NCBI RefSeq assembly: GCF_014323605.1
Contig: NZ_SCMB01000004.1
Coordinates: 62,001-126,000, forward strand
Length of the DNA stretch: 64,000 nt
Source: Lactobacillus kimbladii
GTDB lineage: Bacteria; Bacillota; Bacilli; Lactobacillales; Lactobacillaceae
Reading direction: 5' to 3'
Shown: positions 9,744 to 18,889 of the stretch, in pieces
Layout of the letters: each line of letters starts with the position of its first letter
How positions within the stretch are numbered: position 1 is the first letter of the stretch
Notes under the pieces: model-generated
Told to the model about the DNA's origin: nothing
Database searches by the model: none
What the model saw: only the letters and a program-made list of their open reading frames with translations
Translations under genes and position numbers: made by a program

Positions 9744-10448
9744 TTAAAGCTGTTTAAAAACATCTAGTGCATCCGCAATAATGGAAGAAATTCCTTCTGC
9801 TGGAATGGCAGTTTTATTAATTGCCCAAACTTTAGCTCCAGACTGCCTGTAAGATAAAAGCTGGGCAAAAGGGTACACGACGAAACTGGTGCCTGAAATA
9901 ATTACGAGGTCAGAATTTTGCATTGCATTGACAGATTTGGCTAAACTGTCTCCGTTAATGGCTTCACCGTATAAAACAATTCCCGGTCTGATAATACCGC
10001 CACAATTTTCATGCTGGTAAGATTTGGCGTATTCAGCGTATGAAACTGGTTTATGGCACTTAGTGCAGTAAATATTATAAAGACAGCCATGAAATTCGGT
10101 CACGTGTTTATTGCCGGCTTTGGTATCCAAGCCATCAACATTTTGTGTAATTAGATCGCCTTTTTCGTTGCAAATCTCGGCAATTTTCTGGTGTATTTCA
10201 TTTGGCTTGGCTTCAGGGAAATACATATTATCCATCACAAATTTGTAGAAGAATTCTGGTCGCTGATAAAGTGTTTCCTCACTTAAAATCGTTTCCGGAC
10301 TTTCAGAGACGCCATCATAAATACCGTTTTTAGAGCGATAATCAGGAATACCAGAATGAGTTGAAACTCCGGCACCAGTCAGAAAAGTAATGTGGCGTGC
10401 CTGATCAATATCATTTTTTAACTCAGCTATTTCATTTGCATCAATCAT
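9744..10448 (-). CDS. Sir2-family NAD-dependent protein deacylase
   Basis: The product is a 234 aa sirtuin. The NAD-binding GAGVSTHSGIPDYRS, the catalytic TQNVDGLDTKAG and EFHGCL motifs and the FVVYPFAQL/INKT C-terminal NAD contacts are all present, so it should be an active lysine deacylase. The zinc module is atypical. It reads C-x2-C-x14-H-x2-C, with a His at the place of the usual third Cys. AAAGG precedes the ATG. It is a single gene with a short flanking gap on both sides. Confidence 0.93.
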   Translation of the reverse strand: MIDANEIAELKNDIDQARHITFLTGAGVSTHSGIPDYRSKNGIYDGVSESPETILSEETLYQRPEFFYKFVMDNMYFPEAKPNEIHQKIAEICNEKGDLITQNVDGLDTKAGNKHVTEFHGCLYNIYCTKCHKPVSYAEYAKSYQHENCGGIIRPGIVLYGEAINGDSLAKSVNAMQNSDLVIISGTSFVVYPFAQLLSYRQSGAKVWAINKTAIPAEGISSIIADALDVFKQL

Positions 10449-10525
10449 AATTTTGCCTTTCTTAAAACTAATTCTGCTACTGCTAGTTTACTACAAGATT
10501 TTGTCTAACATATAGGGTTATTGCA

Positions 10526-10565
10526 ATAAAAAACCATGCAGTTTCTTTTTAACTGTATGGTTTTC
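10526..10565 (-). terminator. Terminator after asnA
   Basis: Reading the minus strand, AAAACCATACAGTT pairs with AACTGCATGGTTTT, followed by TT and an AT-rich tract. Confidence 0.75.
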
Positions 10566-10573
10566 TTCATTTA

Positions 10574-11587
10574 TTATAGAATTTGAATGTCATGTTCTTT
10601 GCATTTAGTAATCATATCGTGAGGCCAGACACTGGCTTGAACTTCACCGATATGAGCTTTGCCAAGCAAAAGCATACATAAGCGAGATTGACCAATTCCA
10701 CCACCAATGGTATAAGGTAATTCTCCATCAAGCAACATGCGGTGAAATTCCAGTTTTTCACGATCAAGGCAATCAGCCTTCTTCAGTTGTTCGTGCAGGC
10801 TTTCAGGACTAACGCGAATCCCCATCGAAGAAATTTCGATTTTTTGCTTTAACGGTTCATACCAGAAAATCAGGTCACCGTTTAATTCCCAGTCATCATA
10901 ATCGGGTGCACGACCATCGTGTGGCTTGCCGCTTCTCTTCAGTTTATCGCCGACTTTCATTATAAAGACAGCCTTTTCTTCAGCAGTTATTTTGTTTTCT
11001 CTTTCTTCAGGGCTGATGTCCGGCCAGCGATCTTCTAATTCTTGTGTAGTAATAAAGTAAAGTTTTTCTGGCAAACGGTAAGTAGAAGCAGGATAGCGGA
11101 AAGCACAGCCAGCTTCAATTTCCTTAATACCAGTAAAAATCTTGGTAACGGTACTTTTAAGAGTTTCTATCGTTCTCTCCTCTTTGGCAATGATTTTTTC
11201 CCAATCCCATTGGTCAACATAAATTGAATGAAAGTTATCTAAATCTTCATCGCGGCGAATGGCGTTCATGTTAGTAAAAAGACCCTCATGCATGTTAAAG
11301 CCATATTTCTTCAGTGCCATTCTTTTCCATTTGGCAAGTGAATGCACTATTTCGAGTGTGTCATCTGTTGGTAAATCCTTGGCATCAAAAGCAACTGGAC
11401 GCTCAACGCCATTTAAGTTATCATTAAGCCCAGTATGCTTTTCGACGAAGAGTGGGGCCGACATCCGTTGTAAATGTAATTTTTTAGCTAAAACCTTTTG
11501 AAATTCTTCACGAATATAAACAATTGCTGCTTCGGTATCGCGAATTGTGAGAGTTGGATGATAATCTTCCGGTAAAATTAAAGTCAT
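10574..11587 (-). CDS. asnA: Aspartate-ammonia ligase
   Basis: The start is the ATG at 11587 ([11 protein letters not shown]) with GGAGG 8 bases upstream. A longer frame extends only through the T-box leader. The 337 aa product matches AsnA, the ammonia-dependent asparagine synthetase related to class II aminoacyl-tRNA synthetases. Motifs include [47 protein letters not shown] and the C-terminal [23 protein letters not shown]. It makes Asn from Asp, ammonia and ATP. An Asn-specific T-box in the leader predicts induction when uncharged tRNA-Asn accumulates. Confidence 0.96.
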   Translation of the reverse strand: MTLILPEDYHPTLTIRDTEAAIVYIREEFQKVLAKKLHLQRMSAPLFVEKHTGLNDNLNGVERPVAFDAKDLPTDDTLEIVHSLAKWKRMALKKYGFNMHEGLFTNMNAIRRDEDLDNFHSIYVDQWDWEKIIAKEERTIETLKSTVTKIFTGIKEIEAGCAFRYPASTYRLPEKLYFITTQELEDRWPDISPEERENKITAEEKAVFIMKVGDKLKRSGKPHDGRAPDYDDWELNGDLIFWYEPLKQKIEISSMGIRVSPESLHEQLKKADCLDREKLEFHRMLLDGELPYTIGGGIGQSRLCMLLLGKAHIGEVQASVWPHDMITKCKEHDIQIL

Positions 11588-11611
11588 TGTTTTGACCTCC
11601 TGTAAATTTAA

Positions 11612-11880
11612 GGAAAAGAAAAAGCCCTTTGTCCCGTTTTTAATAAAAACAAGGACGAAAGGCTTTTTCCGCGGTACCACCTTAATTGCCCACATTCTGG
11701 GCCAACTCATGAAGCACTATCATGCTTCACCAGCGTGGTAACGTACTGGAGACGACACAACCTACTTTTACAAAAATTTCAGCGTGCTGCTAAAAGTGTT
11801 TTTCAATAACCCAGGGTCTAACGGTTTTCCACTATCACCGTTTCACTTAAAGAAGTAAGTTATCTACTCGTCTTTTTCAT
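11612..11880 (-). promoter_or_regulatory. T-box riboswitch, specifier AAC (Asn), controlling asnA
   Basis: The minus-strand leader has the hallmark T-box AAGGTGGTACCGCGG (11669-11683), whose TGGT bulge pairs with the tRNA acceptor end. It is followed by a strong terminator (11612-11668, arms AAAAAGCC...GTCC and GGGAC...GGGCTTTTT). Stem I is closed by AAAAG/CTTTT and ATAAC/GTTAT. Between these lie the AGTA-type loop on one side and TGAAAAACA on the other, in which AAC (11798-11800) followed by A fits the specifier codon for Asn. The downstream gene is asparagine synthetase, which agrees. Confidence 0.92.
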
Positions 11881-11974
11881 TGCATTTAATTTGATAATAA
11901 TTTAATCATGATTTTAATAAAAATGCAAGTAAAATATCATTAATGTTGAATAAAATATCTAACGTCTGTCAATC

Positions 11975-11983
11975 TGTTATAAT
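11975..11983 (+). promoter_or_regulatory. Extended -10 promoter
   Basis: TGTTATAAT (TGnTATAAT) lies 29 bases before the start codon of the next gene. No good -35 box is visible, which is common with extended -10 elements. Confidence 0.5.
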
Positions 11984-12011
11984 AGATGAAAATACAATTG
12001 AGGAGAGTTAT

Positions 12012-12488
12012 ATGGTAGTTTTTTATCTAATTTTGGATGCCTTGCTTCTAGGCTACACTTGTTATAGTTGGTACTGGCAGGCAAATATTGACTTAAAGGG
12101 ACATTATCGCTCGTCTTCAGTTATTTGGGCCGTAATTTTTATTTGGATCGGTTTTGCCTGGCAATTAATTGAAAAGGGCGATCCGGGTCTTAGTATTTTC
12201 CTGGCAATCTTCTTGTTGATTGGTATTATTGATGGTTTTACGGGTCTGGCACCTAAAAGAGCTGTTGTTTCAGGTTACTTTCGTCGGACCGTCTCATATT
12301 CAGAGATTGCGATGGTCACTTTAATTAAGGTGCCTAATCCTAAGAAAAAGCAGGTAATTTGTATTTTAACAACCCAGAAGAACAGACAATATTACCTGCG
12401 CTTTTCTTACGGCGTAGCACAAATTGTCGAGGCACTTAAAAATCATATTCACCATGATATTAGGATTGAAATTCAAGATATTTTTTAA
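12012..12488 (+). CDS. Hypothetical membrane protein with PH-like cytoplasmic tail
   Basis: The start is the ATG at 12012 (MVVFYLILDALLLGY), with GAGGAG 6-7 bases upstream. An open frame further upstream has no support. The 158 aa product has three hydrophobic segments (about 3-20, 38-54 and 62-82). After these comes a soluble tail of about 75 residues with alternating beta-type pattern (RRTVSYSEIAMVTLIKV, KKKQVICILTT, YYLRFSYG). It resembles small lactobacillar membrane proteins with a PH-like or DUF5673-type tail, but no family is assigned with certainty. A terminator follows directly. Confidence 0.65.
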   Translation: MVVFYLILDALLLGYTCYSWYWQANIDLKGHYRSSSVIWAVIFIWIGFAWQLIEKGDPGLSIFLAIFLLIGIIDGFTGLAPKRAVVSGYFRRTVSYSEIAMVTLIKVPNPKKKQVICILTTQKNRQYYLRFSYGVAQIVEALKNHIHHDIRIEIQDIF

Positions 12489-12514
12489 GCCACACAATTA
12501 ACGTGGCTTTTTTA
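12487..12514 (+). terminator. Rho-independent terminator
   Basis: The stem AAGCCAC / GTGGCTT has a 9-base loop and is followed by TTTTT. It overlaps the stop codon region. Confidence 0.75.
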
Positions 12515-12520
12515 ATGGGC

Positions 12521-12823
12521 TTATTTTTCTTCCCAGTTCATTTCCAGATATTTGGTAAAGCCACCCTTAAGGGCGCGCTTTTCTTTTACTTGTTTTAAAA
12601 AAGTTGCTTGATCAACATTTTTAAATTTGAGGTATGCCAAAATGACTTCGTAAACATCACCTAATTCCTCAATTAAATTAGTTTCAGTTTTAGCAGCCAG
12701 AACTTCATTAGTTTCTTCAATTAATTTTTGCTTTAAAGCCGGTTCTCTTTCTGCGGGAGCAAGTTCACGGTAAGTAGCATAGTGCGCAAATTCTGGTATT
12801 TTATCTCTAACTAATTTTTTCAT
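12521..12823 (-). CDS. MazG-like nucleotide pyrophosphohydrolase
   Basis: The 100 aa protein begins MKKLVRDKIPEF, characteristic of short all-alpha NTP pyrophosphohydrolases (phosphoribosyl-ATP pyrophosphatase-like / MazG superfamily). The metal-binding helix pair is visible as KLIEETNEVLAA and NLIEELGDVYEVILA (the ExxE...ExxD pattern), followed by a C-terminal KRALKGGFTKYLEM. Such proteins hydrolyse non-canonical NTPs to NMP and PPi (house-cleaning). There is no operon partner; it is convergent with the preceding membrane-protein gene. Confidence 0.85.
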   Translation of the reverse strand: MKKLVRDKIPEFAHYATYRELAPAEREPALKQKLIEETNEVLAAKTETNLIEELGDVYEVILAYLKFKNVDQATFLKQVKEKRALKGGFTKYLEMNWEEK

Positions 12824-12960
12824 TTTGATGAGCCTTTCTTACTAGTATTATTTTAAATTTTATTATACTGCTAATTTTTTCAAAAAATATGTGAAAAAGA
12901 TAACAATATGTAGTAAAATTAACATAGTAGAGATATATTTATATTAGAAAGTGTGAAGAT

Positions 12961-13602
12961 ATGCGTAATAATGATTTTAATGATGTAGTACAAAATCGTC
13001 ATTCTGTACGTCACTTTGATAAAAGTGTTAAAATTCCGCGTTCAGAATTTAAAGAAATGTTTGAAGAAACAGTAACTGCTCCTTCCGGTTGCAATTTGCA
13101 AGGTTGGCACTTTGAAGTAGCAGACACCCCGGAAACTATTGCTAAAGTTAAGAAATACATGCTGAGATTTAACGATCCCCAGATGGACAGCTGTGCCGCA
13201 GTTGTGCAAGTCTTTGCCGATGTTTATGCTTATAAAAAGTATCGTGAAAATTGGACTAAAGAATATGAGACAGGCAACATCACTAAGGAAAAATTAGACG
13301 AAGTCTTAAGAACCTTTTTGCCATCTTATGAAAATGGCACATATTATTCTTGTGCAATTGATTCCATTAGGTCTTGCTCACTTGCTGCTATGCAGTTTAT
13401 GCTTGTTGCTCGCAACCATGGTTACGACACTAACCCAATTGCTGGCTATGATGAATCTAAAATTGCCAGGACCTTTAACTTGGAGCCAAAACGCTACTTA
13501 CCAGTAATGGCAATAGTAATTGGCAAGAGCAATGAAACCGAAGAAACTATGGCTAAAACAACTCGCTACCCAGCTGAAACTGTTTATCACTTTGCGGAAT
13601 AA
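12961..13602 (+). CDS. Nitroreductase family protein
   Basis: The product is a 213 aa member of the FMN-dependent NfsB-like nitroreductase fold. The start region has the FMN-binding RHSVRHFD motif and APSGCNLQGWHFEV (phosphate and ribityl contacts). The C-terminal IAGYDESKIARTFNLEPKRYLPVMAIVIGK is the usual second half. Members reduce quinones, nitroaromatics or related substrates with NAD(P)H. The physiological substrate cannot be inferred here. GTGAAGAT precedes the ATG. It is a single gene with its own terminator. Confidence 0.9.
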   Translation: MRNNDFNDVVQNRHSVRHFDKSVKIPRSEFKEMFEETVTAPSGCNLQGWHFEVADTPETIAKVKKYMLRFNDPQMDSCAAVVQVFADVYAYKKYRENWTKEYETGNITKEKLDEVLRTFLPSYENGTYYSCAIDSIRSCSLAAMQFMLVARNHGYDTNPIAGYDESKIARTFNLEPKRYLPVMAIVIGKSNETEETMAKTTRYPAETVYHFAE

Positions 13603-13620
13603 ATAATAAGAGCGCATTTT

Positions 13621-13649
13621 AAAAGCCTTCCGTCTTGGAAGGCTTTTTG
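13621..13649. terminator. Terminator between convergent genes
   Basis: The stem AAAAGCCTTCC / GGAAGGCTTTT is followed by T residues on the plus strand and by a shorter T run on the minus strand. Confidence 0.8.
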
Positions 13650-13653
13650 TTAT

Positions 13654-15111
13654 TTATAAAATTGGCGAAAGCATCCGTGAAAAACTTTGCAAAATCTTAA
13701 GCCAGCGACCCTGTTTGGCAATATCCTCAGGAGTCAATAATGAAGAAACTTTCATATCGTCTTCAAATGATTTGGCAACTTCACGAGTGAAATTTTTATC
13801 ATAAAAAACTGCAACATCTTCAAAATTAAGATCATATGAGCGGTAATCCTGATTCATTGACCCCACTGTAGAAAAAGTATCGTCTACTACAATTGTTTTG
13901 GCATGAATAAAACCTTTGTTGTAAATATAAATTTTAATGCCATAACGGGATAATTCATTGGCATACCATTGGGTAGCGCGGTAAATAAATGGGTGGTCTG
14001 GTTTACACGGTATCATAATCCGTAAATCTACTCCTGACTGGGCAATTGTTTGCAAAGTGGCAAACATTGCATCATCAGGAATTAAATATGGTGTCTGAAT
14101 CCAGAGCCGTTTTTTTGCTAAAGACATCAGCCGCATAATACCATTACGCATATTAGCATTATAGCGGTCAGGTCCGTCTGAAACTATTTGTGTTGCTACA
14201 TCACCAGGATGAATCTCGTTTTCATCCAAGTTGGGGAAAAGGATAGTATTGAAAGCAATAACCTGATTTTCTTTTTGAATAGAGGCATTCCAATCCATCA
14301 CAAACCGCTCTTGCAATAATAAAGAAGCAGATCCGACAATCCTCACTTGGCTGTCACGCCAATAACCAAATTTTTTCTTGCGACTCAGGTACTGATCCCC
14401 TATATTAAAGCCGCCAGTCCAGGAGGTTTTACCGTCAACTACCACAATTTTACGGTGCAAATGGTAGTTAATCCGGTACCGCGTAATCATGTTGCGAGAA
14501 GTAATAAAGGGCAGGACTACGCCACCGGCTTTTCTTAACTGATCAAACCAGGCTTTAGTTGCGCCCATAGACCCCCAAGCATCATATAACAAACGCACTG
14601 ACACGCCTTCTTGTGCCTTTTTAATCAGTAAATTTAGAAAATCGTTGCCGATTTCATCATTATAAAAGGTATAAAATTCAACATTTACTGATTGCTTAGC
14701 GTTATTAATGTCAGCCATCATGTCATGAAACATTATTTTGCCGTCAGTATAGAGCTTAACGTGATTGTTTTTACTCAATGGTGATTCGCCATCATGATCA
14801 AAAAAATGTACCACCATTTTGGCTTTATTTGATGTATCAGATGTACTAATTTTCTTAGGTGCAGCAGTAATAGATTTTTGCACATTCCGCAACCCAATAT
14901 GATGTTGCTTGTTAATGGCAAAAATATTTTCCTGTGAAATTCCCCGACCAAAAAAGCCGTAAATGATCATCCCTAAAACTGGGAAAACCAGCAGAATAAT
15001 CAGCCAGGCCCAAGTAGTTGAGACAGAACGTCTTCTATGAAAGACGATATAAAAGGCTAGAATAGTATTAGTAATAATGATGATACGTCCTATGTCGCGG
15101 AGCAGAATCAC
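13654..15111 (-). CDS. cls: Cardiolipin synthase (phospholipase D superfamily)
   Basis: A GTG start at 15111 is chosen because GGAGG lies 8 bases upstream. A TTG five codons earlier overlaps that Shine-Dalgarno sequence. The 485 aa protein has two N-terminal membrane helices (about 10-28 and 35-55). It then has two HKD active-site motifs, HLHRKIVVVDGKTSWTGG and HAKTIVVDDTFSTVGS, as in Cls, which condenses two phosphatidylglycerols into cardiolipin and glycerol at the membrane. It is cotranscribed with the upstream hydrolase gene (23-base gap). Confidence 0.94.
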   Translation of the reverse strand: MILLRDIGRIIIITNTILAFYIVFHRRRSVSTTWAWLIILLVFPVLGMIIYGFFGRGISQENIFAINKQHHIGLRNVQKSITAAPKKISTSDTSNKAKMVVHFFDHDGESPLSKNNHVKLYTDGKIMFHDMMADINNAKQSVNVEFYTFYNDEIGNDFLNLLIKKAQEGVSVRLLYDAWGSMGATKAWFDQLRKAGGVVLPFITSRNMITRYRINYHLHRKIVVVDGKTSWTGGFNIGDQYLSRKKKFGYWRDSQVRIVGSASLLLQERFVMDWNASIQKENQVIAFNTILFPNLDENEIHPGDVATQIVSDGPDRYNANMRNGIMRLMSLAKKRLWIQTPYLIPDDAMFATLQTIAQSGVDLRIMIPCKPDHPFIYRATQWYANELSRYGIKIYIYNKGFIHAKTIVVDDTFSTVGSMNQDYRSYDLNFEDVAVFYDKNFTREVAKSFEDDMKVSSLLTPEDIAKQGRWLKILQSFSRMLSPIL

Positions 15112-15134
15112 ACGTATTTCCTCCAAAAATCAAA

Positions 15135-16067
15135 TTACTTCTTAATACCAATAAACTTATCAATAATGTCGATTACAAATGGATTATCGTGCATCCAGCT
15201 GTGTTCAGCGTATTTTTTACCGCGAATTTCAACTTCATGATAAGATTTAGCATAAGGAGCCAGAATATAGCGGATGCTTTTAGCAGAAGTGACGGAAATA
15301 AATTTGTCACTATTAGTGTTATCTAAAACATTACCATAAATATTTAATACTGAAATATTAGGATTAAACCGTTTGCGTCTGAGCAACAGATACAGATAGT
15401 GCAGATTAACTACAGCTGGACGACCTTTTTGGTTAAAGGCATTTACATTTGGGATATCTCCTAAATAAACAACACCGTCAAAAGGACCTGCGATAAACGC
15501 ACATTTGACTAAATGAGGGAAATTTTTCTTTCGGTATTCACGCATTTCAGTCCGTACTATGCAGGGACATGCCAATGAATGTGCAATTGCTGAATAATGC
15601 GAAAAGTGGTACCTTTGAGCTAAAAAGGGCAGTGTAAAACGCAGGTAGTAGTCAATTGCATATACGCCGACGAGTCTCTGGCGAAAAACAACTTGCACTA
15701 TTGGATTGGGATCACCAGTCCAAGTCCCTTCTAACTTAAAGTTTCCCAGTAAATCAACAGTAACTTTGAGATATTTGGGATTGCCTTTATCGGCAAGTGC
15801 CTGTTTAACCATTGCCTTTGTAGTGTAGTCACCGCCGCGAAAGCCATGAAAATAAATTATAGGTACCTGGTCAAAGTTGCCTTTTTTTGGTTCAATAGTG
15901 GCGTCATCTTCGATCCCCTTTTTGTGCAAACGCAAGAAAATACGTGTAGGTGCAAAAGTTGCCAAGGCAGCCAAGAAAACCATGCTTAGTCTGCTTGGTT
16001 CCTTTGCAAGGTCGCGCTTGTGGTTTTTCTCCACTTCTTCCTTGTATTTTTTAGTATTGAAGAACAT
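15135..16067 (-). CDS. DUF915-type alpha/beta hydrolase
   Basis: The 310 aa protein has a short cationic N-terminus and a hydrophobic segment (about 27-40), followed by an alpha/beta hydrolase core. It has the strand-turn IIYFHGFRGG and a nucleophile elbow IAHSLAC (AHSLA instead of the usual GHSMG), with a late His in EHSWMHDNPFV. DUF915 members are cell-surface-associated lipase/esterase-like proteins of lactic acid bacteria. AAGGTGG precedes the ATG. The tight coupling to cardiolipin synthase suggests a lipid-related role (inference). Confidence 0.8.
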   Translation of the reverse strand: MFFNTKKYKEEVEKNHKRDLAKEPSRLSMVFLAALATFAPTRIFLRLHKKGIEDDATIEPKKGNFDQVPIIYFHGFRGGDYTTKAMVKQALADKGNPKYLKVTVDLLGNFKLEGTWTGDPNPIVQVVFRQRLVGVYAIDYYLRFTLPFLAQRYHFSHYSAIAHSLACPCIVRTEMREYRKKNFPHLVKCAFIAGPFDGVVYLGDIPNVNAFNQKGRPAVVNLHYLYLLLRRKRFNPNISVLNIYGNVLDNTNSDKFISVTSAKSIRYILAPYAKSYHEVEIRGKKYAEHSWMHDNPFVIDIIDKFIGIKK

Positions 16068-16136
16068 AATACCACCTTAAAAATAGAACTACTTATATTT
16101 TAGCATTGACTGGGAATTTTAGTGATGGGGGGACAT

Positions 16137-16937
16137 ATGAAATTTTATGCAGTAAAAAAAGGCCACAAGCCAGGCGTTTATCGCACCTGGGATGAGGCCC
16201 GGAAACAAGTTGAAGGCTATTCTGGTGCTGAATACAAATCCTTTACCAAAATAACTGACGCCACTGAATATTTAGATTGGGATCGCAAAACAGTTCATCA
16301 AGTTTTTCAAAAAGACGAGGATTCATTACAAAAAGCCATTGCCAAGATTCAAAAAGAAAGTCGCAAAATCAAGCAAAATCCTGCCATTGACAATACACAA
16401 AAAGTGACAAAAGCAACTGATCAATTACTTCCAGCAGATTCCGGCAATTATTTTGCCACTATTTATACTGACGGCGGTACCCGCAACACCGGTAATTTTA
16501 AGGGTGGTCATGTGCGAGAAACTGATAAAGCTGCATGGGCTTATCTAATAGAATGGCAAGATCAGGGTCATAAAAAATCTACTTATGATTCAAACGGTGA
16601 ATTTGGGGCTACTAATAATAAGATGGAACTAACAGCTTTAATAGAAGCGCTCAAAAAATTGCTCGAGTTGGGCTTTAATGAAAGACCATTATTATTTGTG
16701 CTAGATTCACAATACGTTTTAAATCCAATTACTAAAGGCTGGCTTAAAAGCTGGAAAAAGCGGGGATGGACAAAGAGTACGAAAGGTGCAATTGCCAACC
16801 TTGAGTGTTGGCAGGAGCTGGAGCAGCTTTTAAATAAATTTCCTCAAGCTAAATTCGAATGGACTAAAGGACACGCCAATAATCGCGGTAATGAATTTGT
16901 TGATCATACATTAAACAAATTTATGGATCAAATGTAA
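16137..16937 (+). CDS. Ribonuclease H with N-terminal viroplasmin (hybrid-binding) domain
   Basis: The start is the ATG at 16137 (MKFYAVKKGHKPGVY) just after GGGGGG. A frame beginning at 16122 would contain the ribosome binding site. The N-terminal 45 residues form the caulimovirus viroplasmin / RNase H1 hybrid-binding domain (GVYRTWDEARKQVEGYSGAEYKSF). A charged linker follows, then a complete RNase H domain with the catalytic residues in YTDGGTRNTG, NNKMELTAL, FVLDSQYVL and GHANNRGNEFVDHT. It should degrade RNA in RNA-DNA hybrids. Its stop codon abuts the stop of the convergent gene with no gap. Confidence 0.93.
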   Translation: MKFYAVKKGHKPGVYRTWDEARKQVEGYSGAEYKSFTKITDATEYLDWDRKTVHQVFQKDEDSLQKAIAKIQKESRKIKQNPAIDNTQKVTKATDQLLPADSGNYFATIYTDGGTRNTGNFKGGHVRETDKAAWAYLIEWQDQGHKKSTYDSNGEFGATNNKMELTALIEALKKLLELGFNERPLLFVLDSQYVLNPITKGWLKSWKKRGWTKSTKGAIANLECWQELEQLLNKFPQAKFEWTKGHANNRGNEFVDHTLNKFMDQM

Positions 16938-17906
16938 TTAATTAAAATTAACAATAATCAGGCCACTAAAAAGATTGCTGAAAAATGAAGTAATATTATG
17001 CCAAATTTGTTCAAACCAGTTACGATTTTCTGGAGTGTTTATTTTATCGAAGATTCCTTTGGCATTCTTCTTGATGTTTTTGGACAAAGCATCAGCCTGA
17101 TCCTTAAATTTGTGATTTTTTAAAGCACCGGAATCACGGACTTCAATTAAGACATTAATAATTTGCTGTTTTTGATTATTATTAATGACATCACCAAGAT
17201 GATTAATATTGATCTGATTGTTTACAATATCATGAATTTGACTGTCTGACACATTGTTGCCGATTTTACCCATTTCCTGTTTAGCGCCGGCGACTGCATT
17301 ATTTAATTGTGCATCGCTATAACCGCTTTTATCCTGATTTTCCTTAGTAATTTTACTTAAGGTATTCATTTCGTCTTGTGCCGCATTAACTTGGTTTTGA
17401 TTTAGATTTTCTCCAGTTTTGTTGTAGGCAGCATAAACACCTGCTAAAGCACCGGAGCCATCGATTGGAACAGCGCTCGTAACATAAATATTGGCATCAG
17501 AAATACCGGCAGTTAAAGCAGCATTTTTATATTGATCAGCTGTAATTGTTGTGATATTATTACGCCCCTGATAATCAAGGATGTGGACATTAATGCCATT
17601 ACCTTGTCCAGCTTTTTCAATCATGGCACTGGACCAGACACCAGAGCGGGTGGTAAAGTTTGCACCTGAAGGATTAAGGTATTTGACTAAATCTTCACCA
17701 GTAATGGTAATTGTTTGGTAACTACTGCCATTTAGCGGTTCGCTGAGTGTTTTCAGTGTACCGCTTCTTTGGGAAGCGGTCAAAGAAGTCCCAAGGCAAA
17801 CAACTGGCAATTCATCTGCTTTAACAGTTTGTGTGACAGCGCCGCACATAAGCAAACTAAAAAATAACAGTGTAATAATAGTTGAAATTGTTTTTGCTTT
17901 TTTCAT
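16938..17906 (-). CDS. Secreted DUF1002 family protein
   Basis: The 322 aa protein has a Sec signal peptide (MKKAKTISTIITLLFFSLL...VKADE) and the DUF1002 core. That core starts with LGTSLTASQRSGTLKTL and includes ITGEDLVKYLNPSG, SGVWSSAMIEKAGQGNGINVHI and SDANIYVTSAVPIDGSGALAGVYAAY. The second half is helical and Asn/Gln-rich. A hydrophobic C-terminal stretch could anchor it. AAAAGGAG lies 10 bases before the ATG. Function is unknown for the family, which is widespread in Firmicutes. Confidence 0.88.
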   Translation of the reverse strand: MKKAKTISTIITLLFFSLLMCGAVTQTVKADELPVVCLGTSLTASQRSGTLKTLSEPLNGSSYQTITITGEDLVKYLNPSGANFTTRSGVWSSAMIEKAGQGNGINVHILDYQGRNNITTITADQYKNAALTAGISDANIYVTSAVPIDGSGALAGVYAAYNKTGENLNQNQVNAAQDEMNTLSKITKENQDKSGYSDAQLNNAVAGAKQEMGKIGNNVSDSQIHDIVNNQININHLGDVINNNQKQQIINVLIEVRDSGALKNHKFKDQADALSKNIKKNAKGIFDKINTPENRNWFEQIWHNITSFFSNLFSGLIIVNFN

Positions 17907-18013
17907 AAAAAATTAACTCCTTTTGACTGTTCCTAATTATACTAAATGCTAAAAACAAAAGGTTAAATTATAGTTATGTACTACTTACTTTACGTTATTT
18001 TTAATATTTAAGA

Positions 18014-18022
18014 TGGTATAAT
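18014..18022 (+). promoter_or_regulatory. Extended -10 promoter for the glycosyltransferase-hydrolase pair
   Basis: TGGTATAAT (TGnTATAAT) lies 21 bases upstream of the ATG at 18044, followed by GGAGGGAG. Confidence 0.55.
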
Positions 18023-18043
18023 AGCAAATTGAAGGAGGGAGCT

Positions 18044-18889
18044 ATGATTCAGCAACCTGAATTAACTGTCATTATGCCTGTTTACAATGTCGAAAGATAT
18101 TTAGATCGGGCACTTGAACATTTAGCTAAGCAAGACGATCCGAATTTTAAGTTGTTAATTGTCAATGATGGTTCAACGGATAATACGCGAAAAATAGCAG
18201 AAAGCTATCGTGAAAGATTCCGTTACTTTAAGATAATAAACAAGCACAATGGTGGCTTGTCTGATGCACGTAATGTCGGTATTGCCAATGTCGATACGCC
18301 ATATTTTACATTTCATGATGGTGATGACTGGGTAGATTCCGATTATACAGCATTTTTTGTAAATGCTTTTCACAACCATCCGGATGCGGCAATGGTTTCC
18401 TGTGGCTTTTGGCTTGACTACGAAACGAAACCAGGCTCAATCCCTGTTACCAAAAAAATTGTCCAGGGTATGAAGGGCAAGGCTAGAACTTACCAGTTAA
18501 TCAGCAACCCATTAGGCTCTTTGTGTGATAATCATTGCCTGGCTACTCCAGTCAAAGGCTATACCTGGAACAAGGGCTATAAATTATCTGTCGTGCGGAG
18601 GAATCATCTTCACTTCATGGAAAATTTGGCATTCATGGAAGATCAGATATTTAATGTGCAATATTTGGCTTTAACAGAAGGCTTTTATTGTGATAGTAAA
18701 CCTATATACCATTATTGGCAGCGTAAGGACAGCATGGTTCATCACTTTAACGCCAAAATGATTCCTGATAATTTTAAAGCTAACTATATTATTGCTAAGA
18801 TCATTGTTCGCAGTTTGTGGCATGAGCATAAGAAAGAAAAAAATTCTAATCAAAGTTTGGTAGAAGCTAGTGAAAGAGACCAAAGATGA
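18044..18889 (+). CDS. Glycosyltransferase family 2
   Basis: The ATG at 18044 (MIQQPELTVIMPVYN) follows GGAGGGAG. The 281 aa protein has the GT-A fold marks of family 2: TVIMPVYNVERYLDRAL, VNDGSTDNT, NKHNGGLSDARNVGI and the metal-binding HDGDDW (DxD). After these comes a MEDQIFN acceptor-side motif. It probably transfers a sugar to a cell-surface polymer or lipid. There is no transmembrane anchor. Its last four bases overlap the next gene (ATGA), so the two are translationally coupled. Confidence 0.88.
   Translation: MIQQPELTVIMPVYNVERYLDRALEHLAKQDDPNFKLLIVNDGSTDNTRKIAESYRERFRYFKIINKHNGGLSDARNVGIANVDTPYFTFHDGDDWVDSDYTAFFVNAFHNHPDAAMVSCGFWLDYETKPGSIPVTKKIVQGMKGKARTYQLISNPLGSLCDNHCLATPVKGYTWNKGYKLSVVRRNHLHFMENLAFMEDQIFNVQYLALTEGFYCDSKPIYHYWQRKDSMVHHFNAKMIPDNFKANYIIAKIIVRSLWHEHKKEKNSNQSLVEASERDQR

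Noticed and set aside
11588-11710. N-terminal extension of asnA
   Set aside because: It reads through the T-box terminator. The ATG at 11587 has GGAGG and matches AsnA length.
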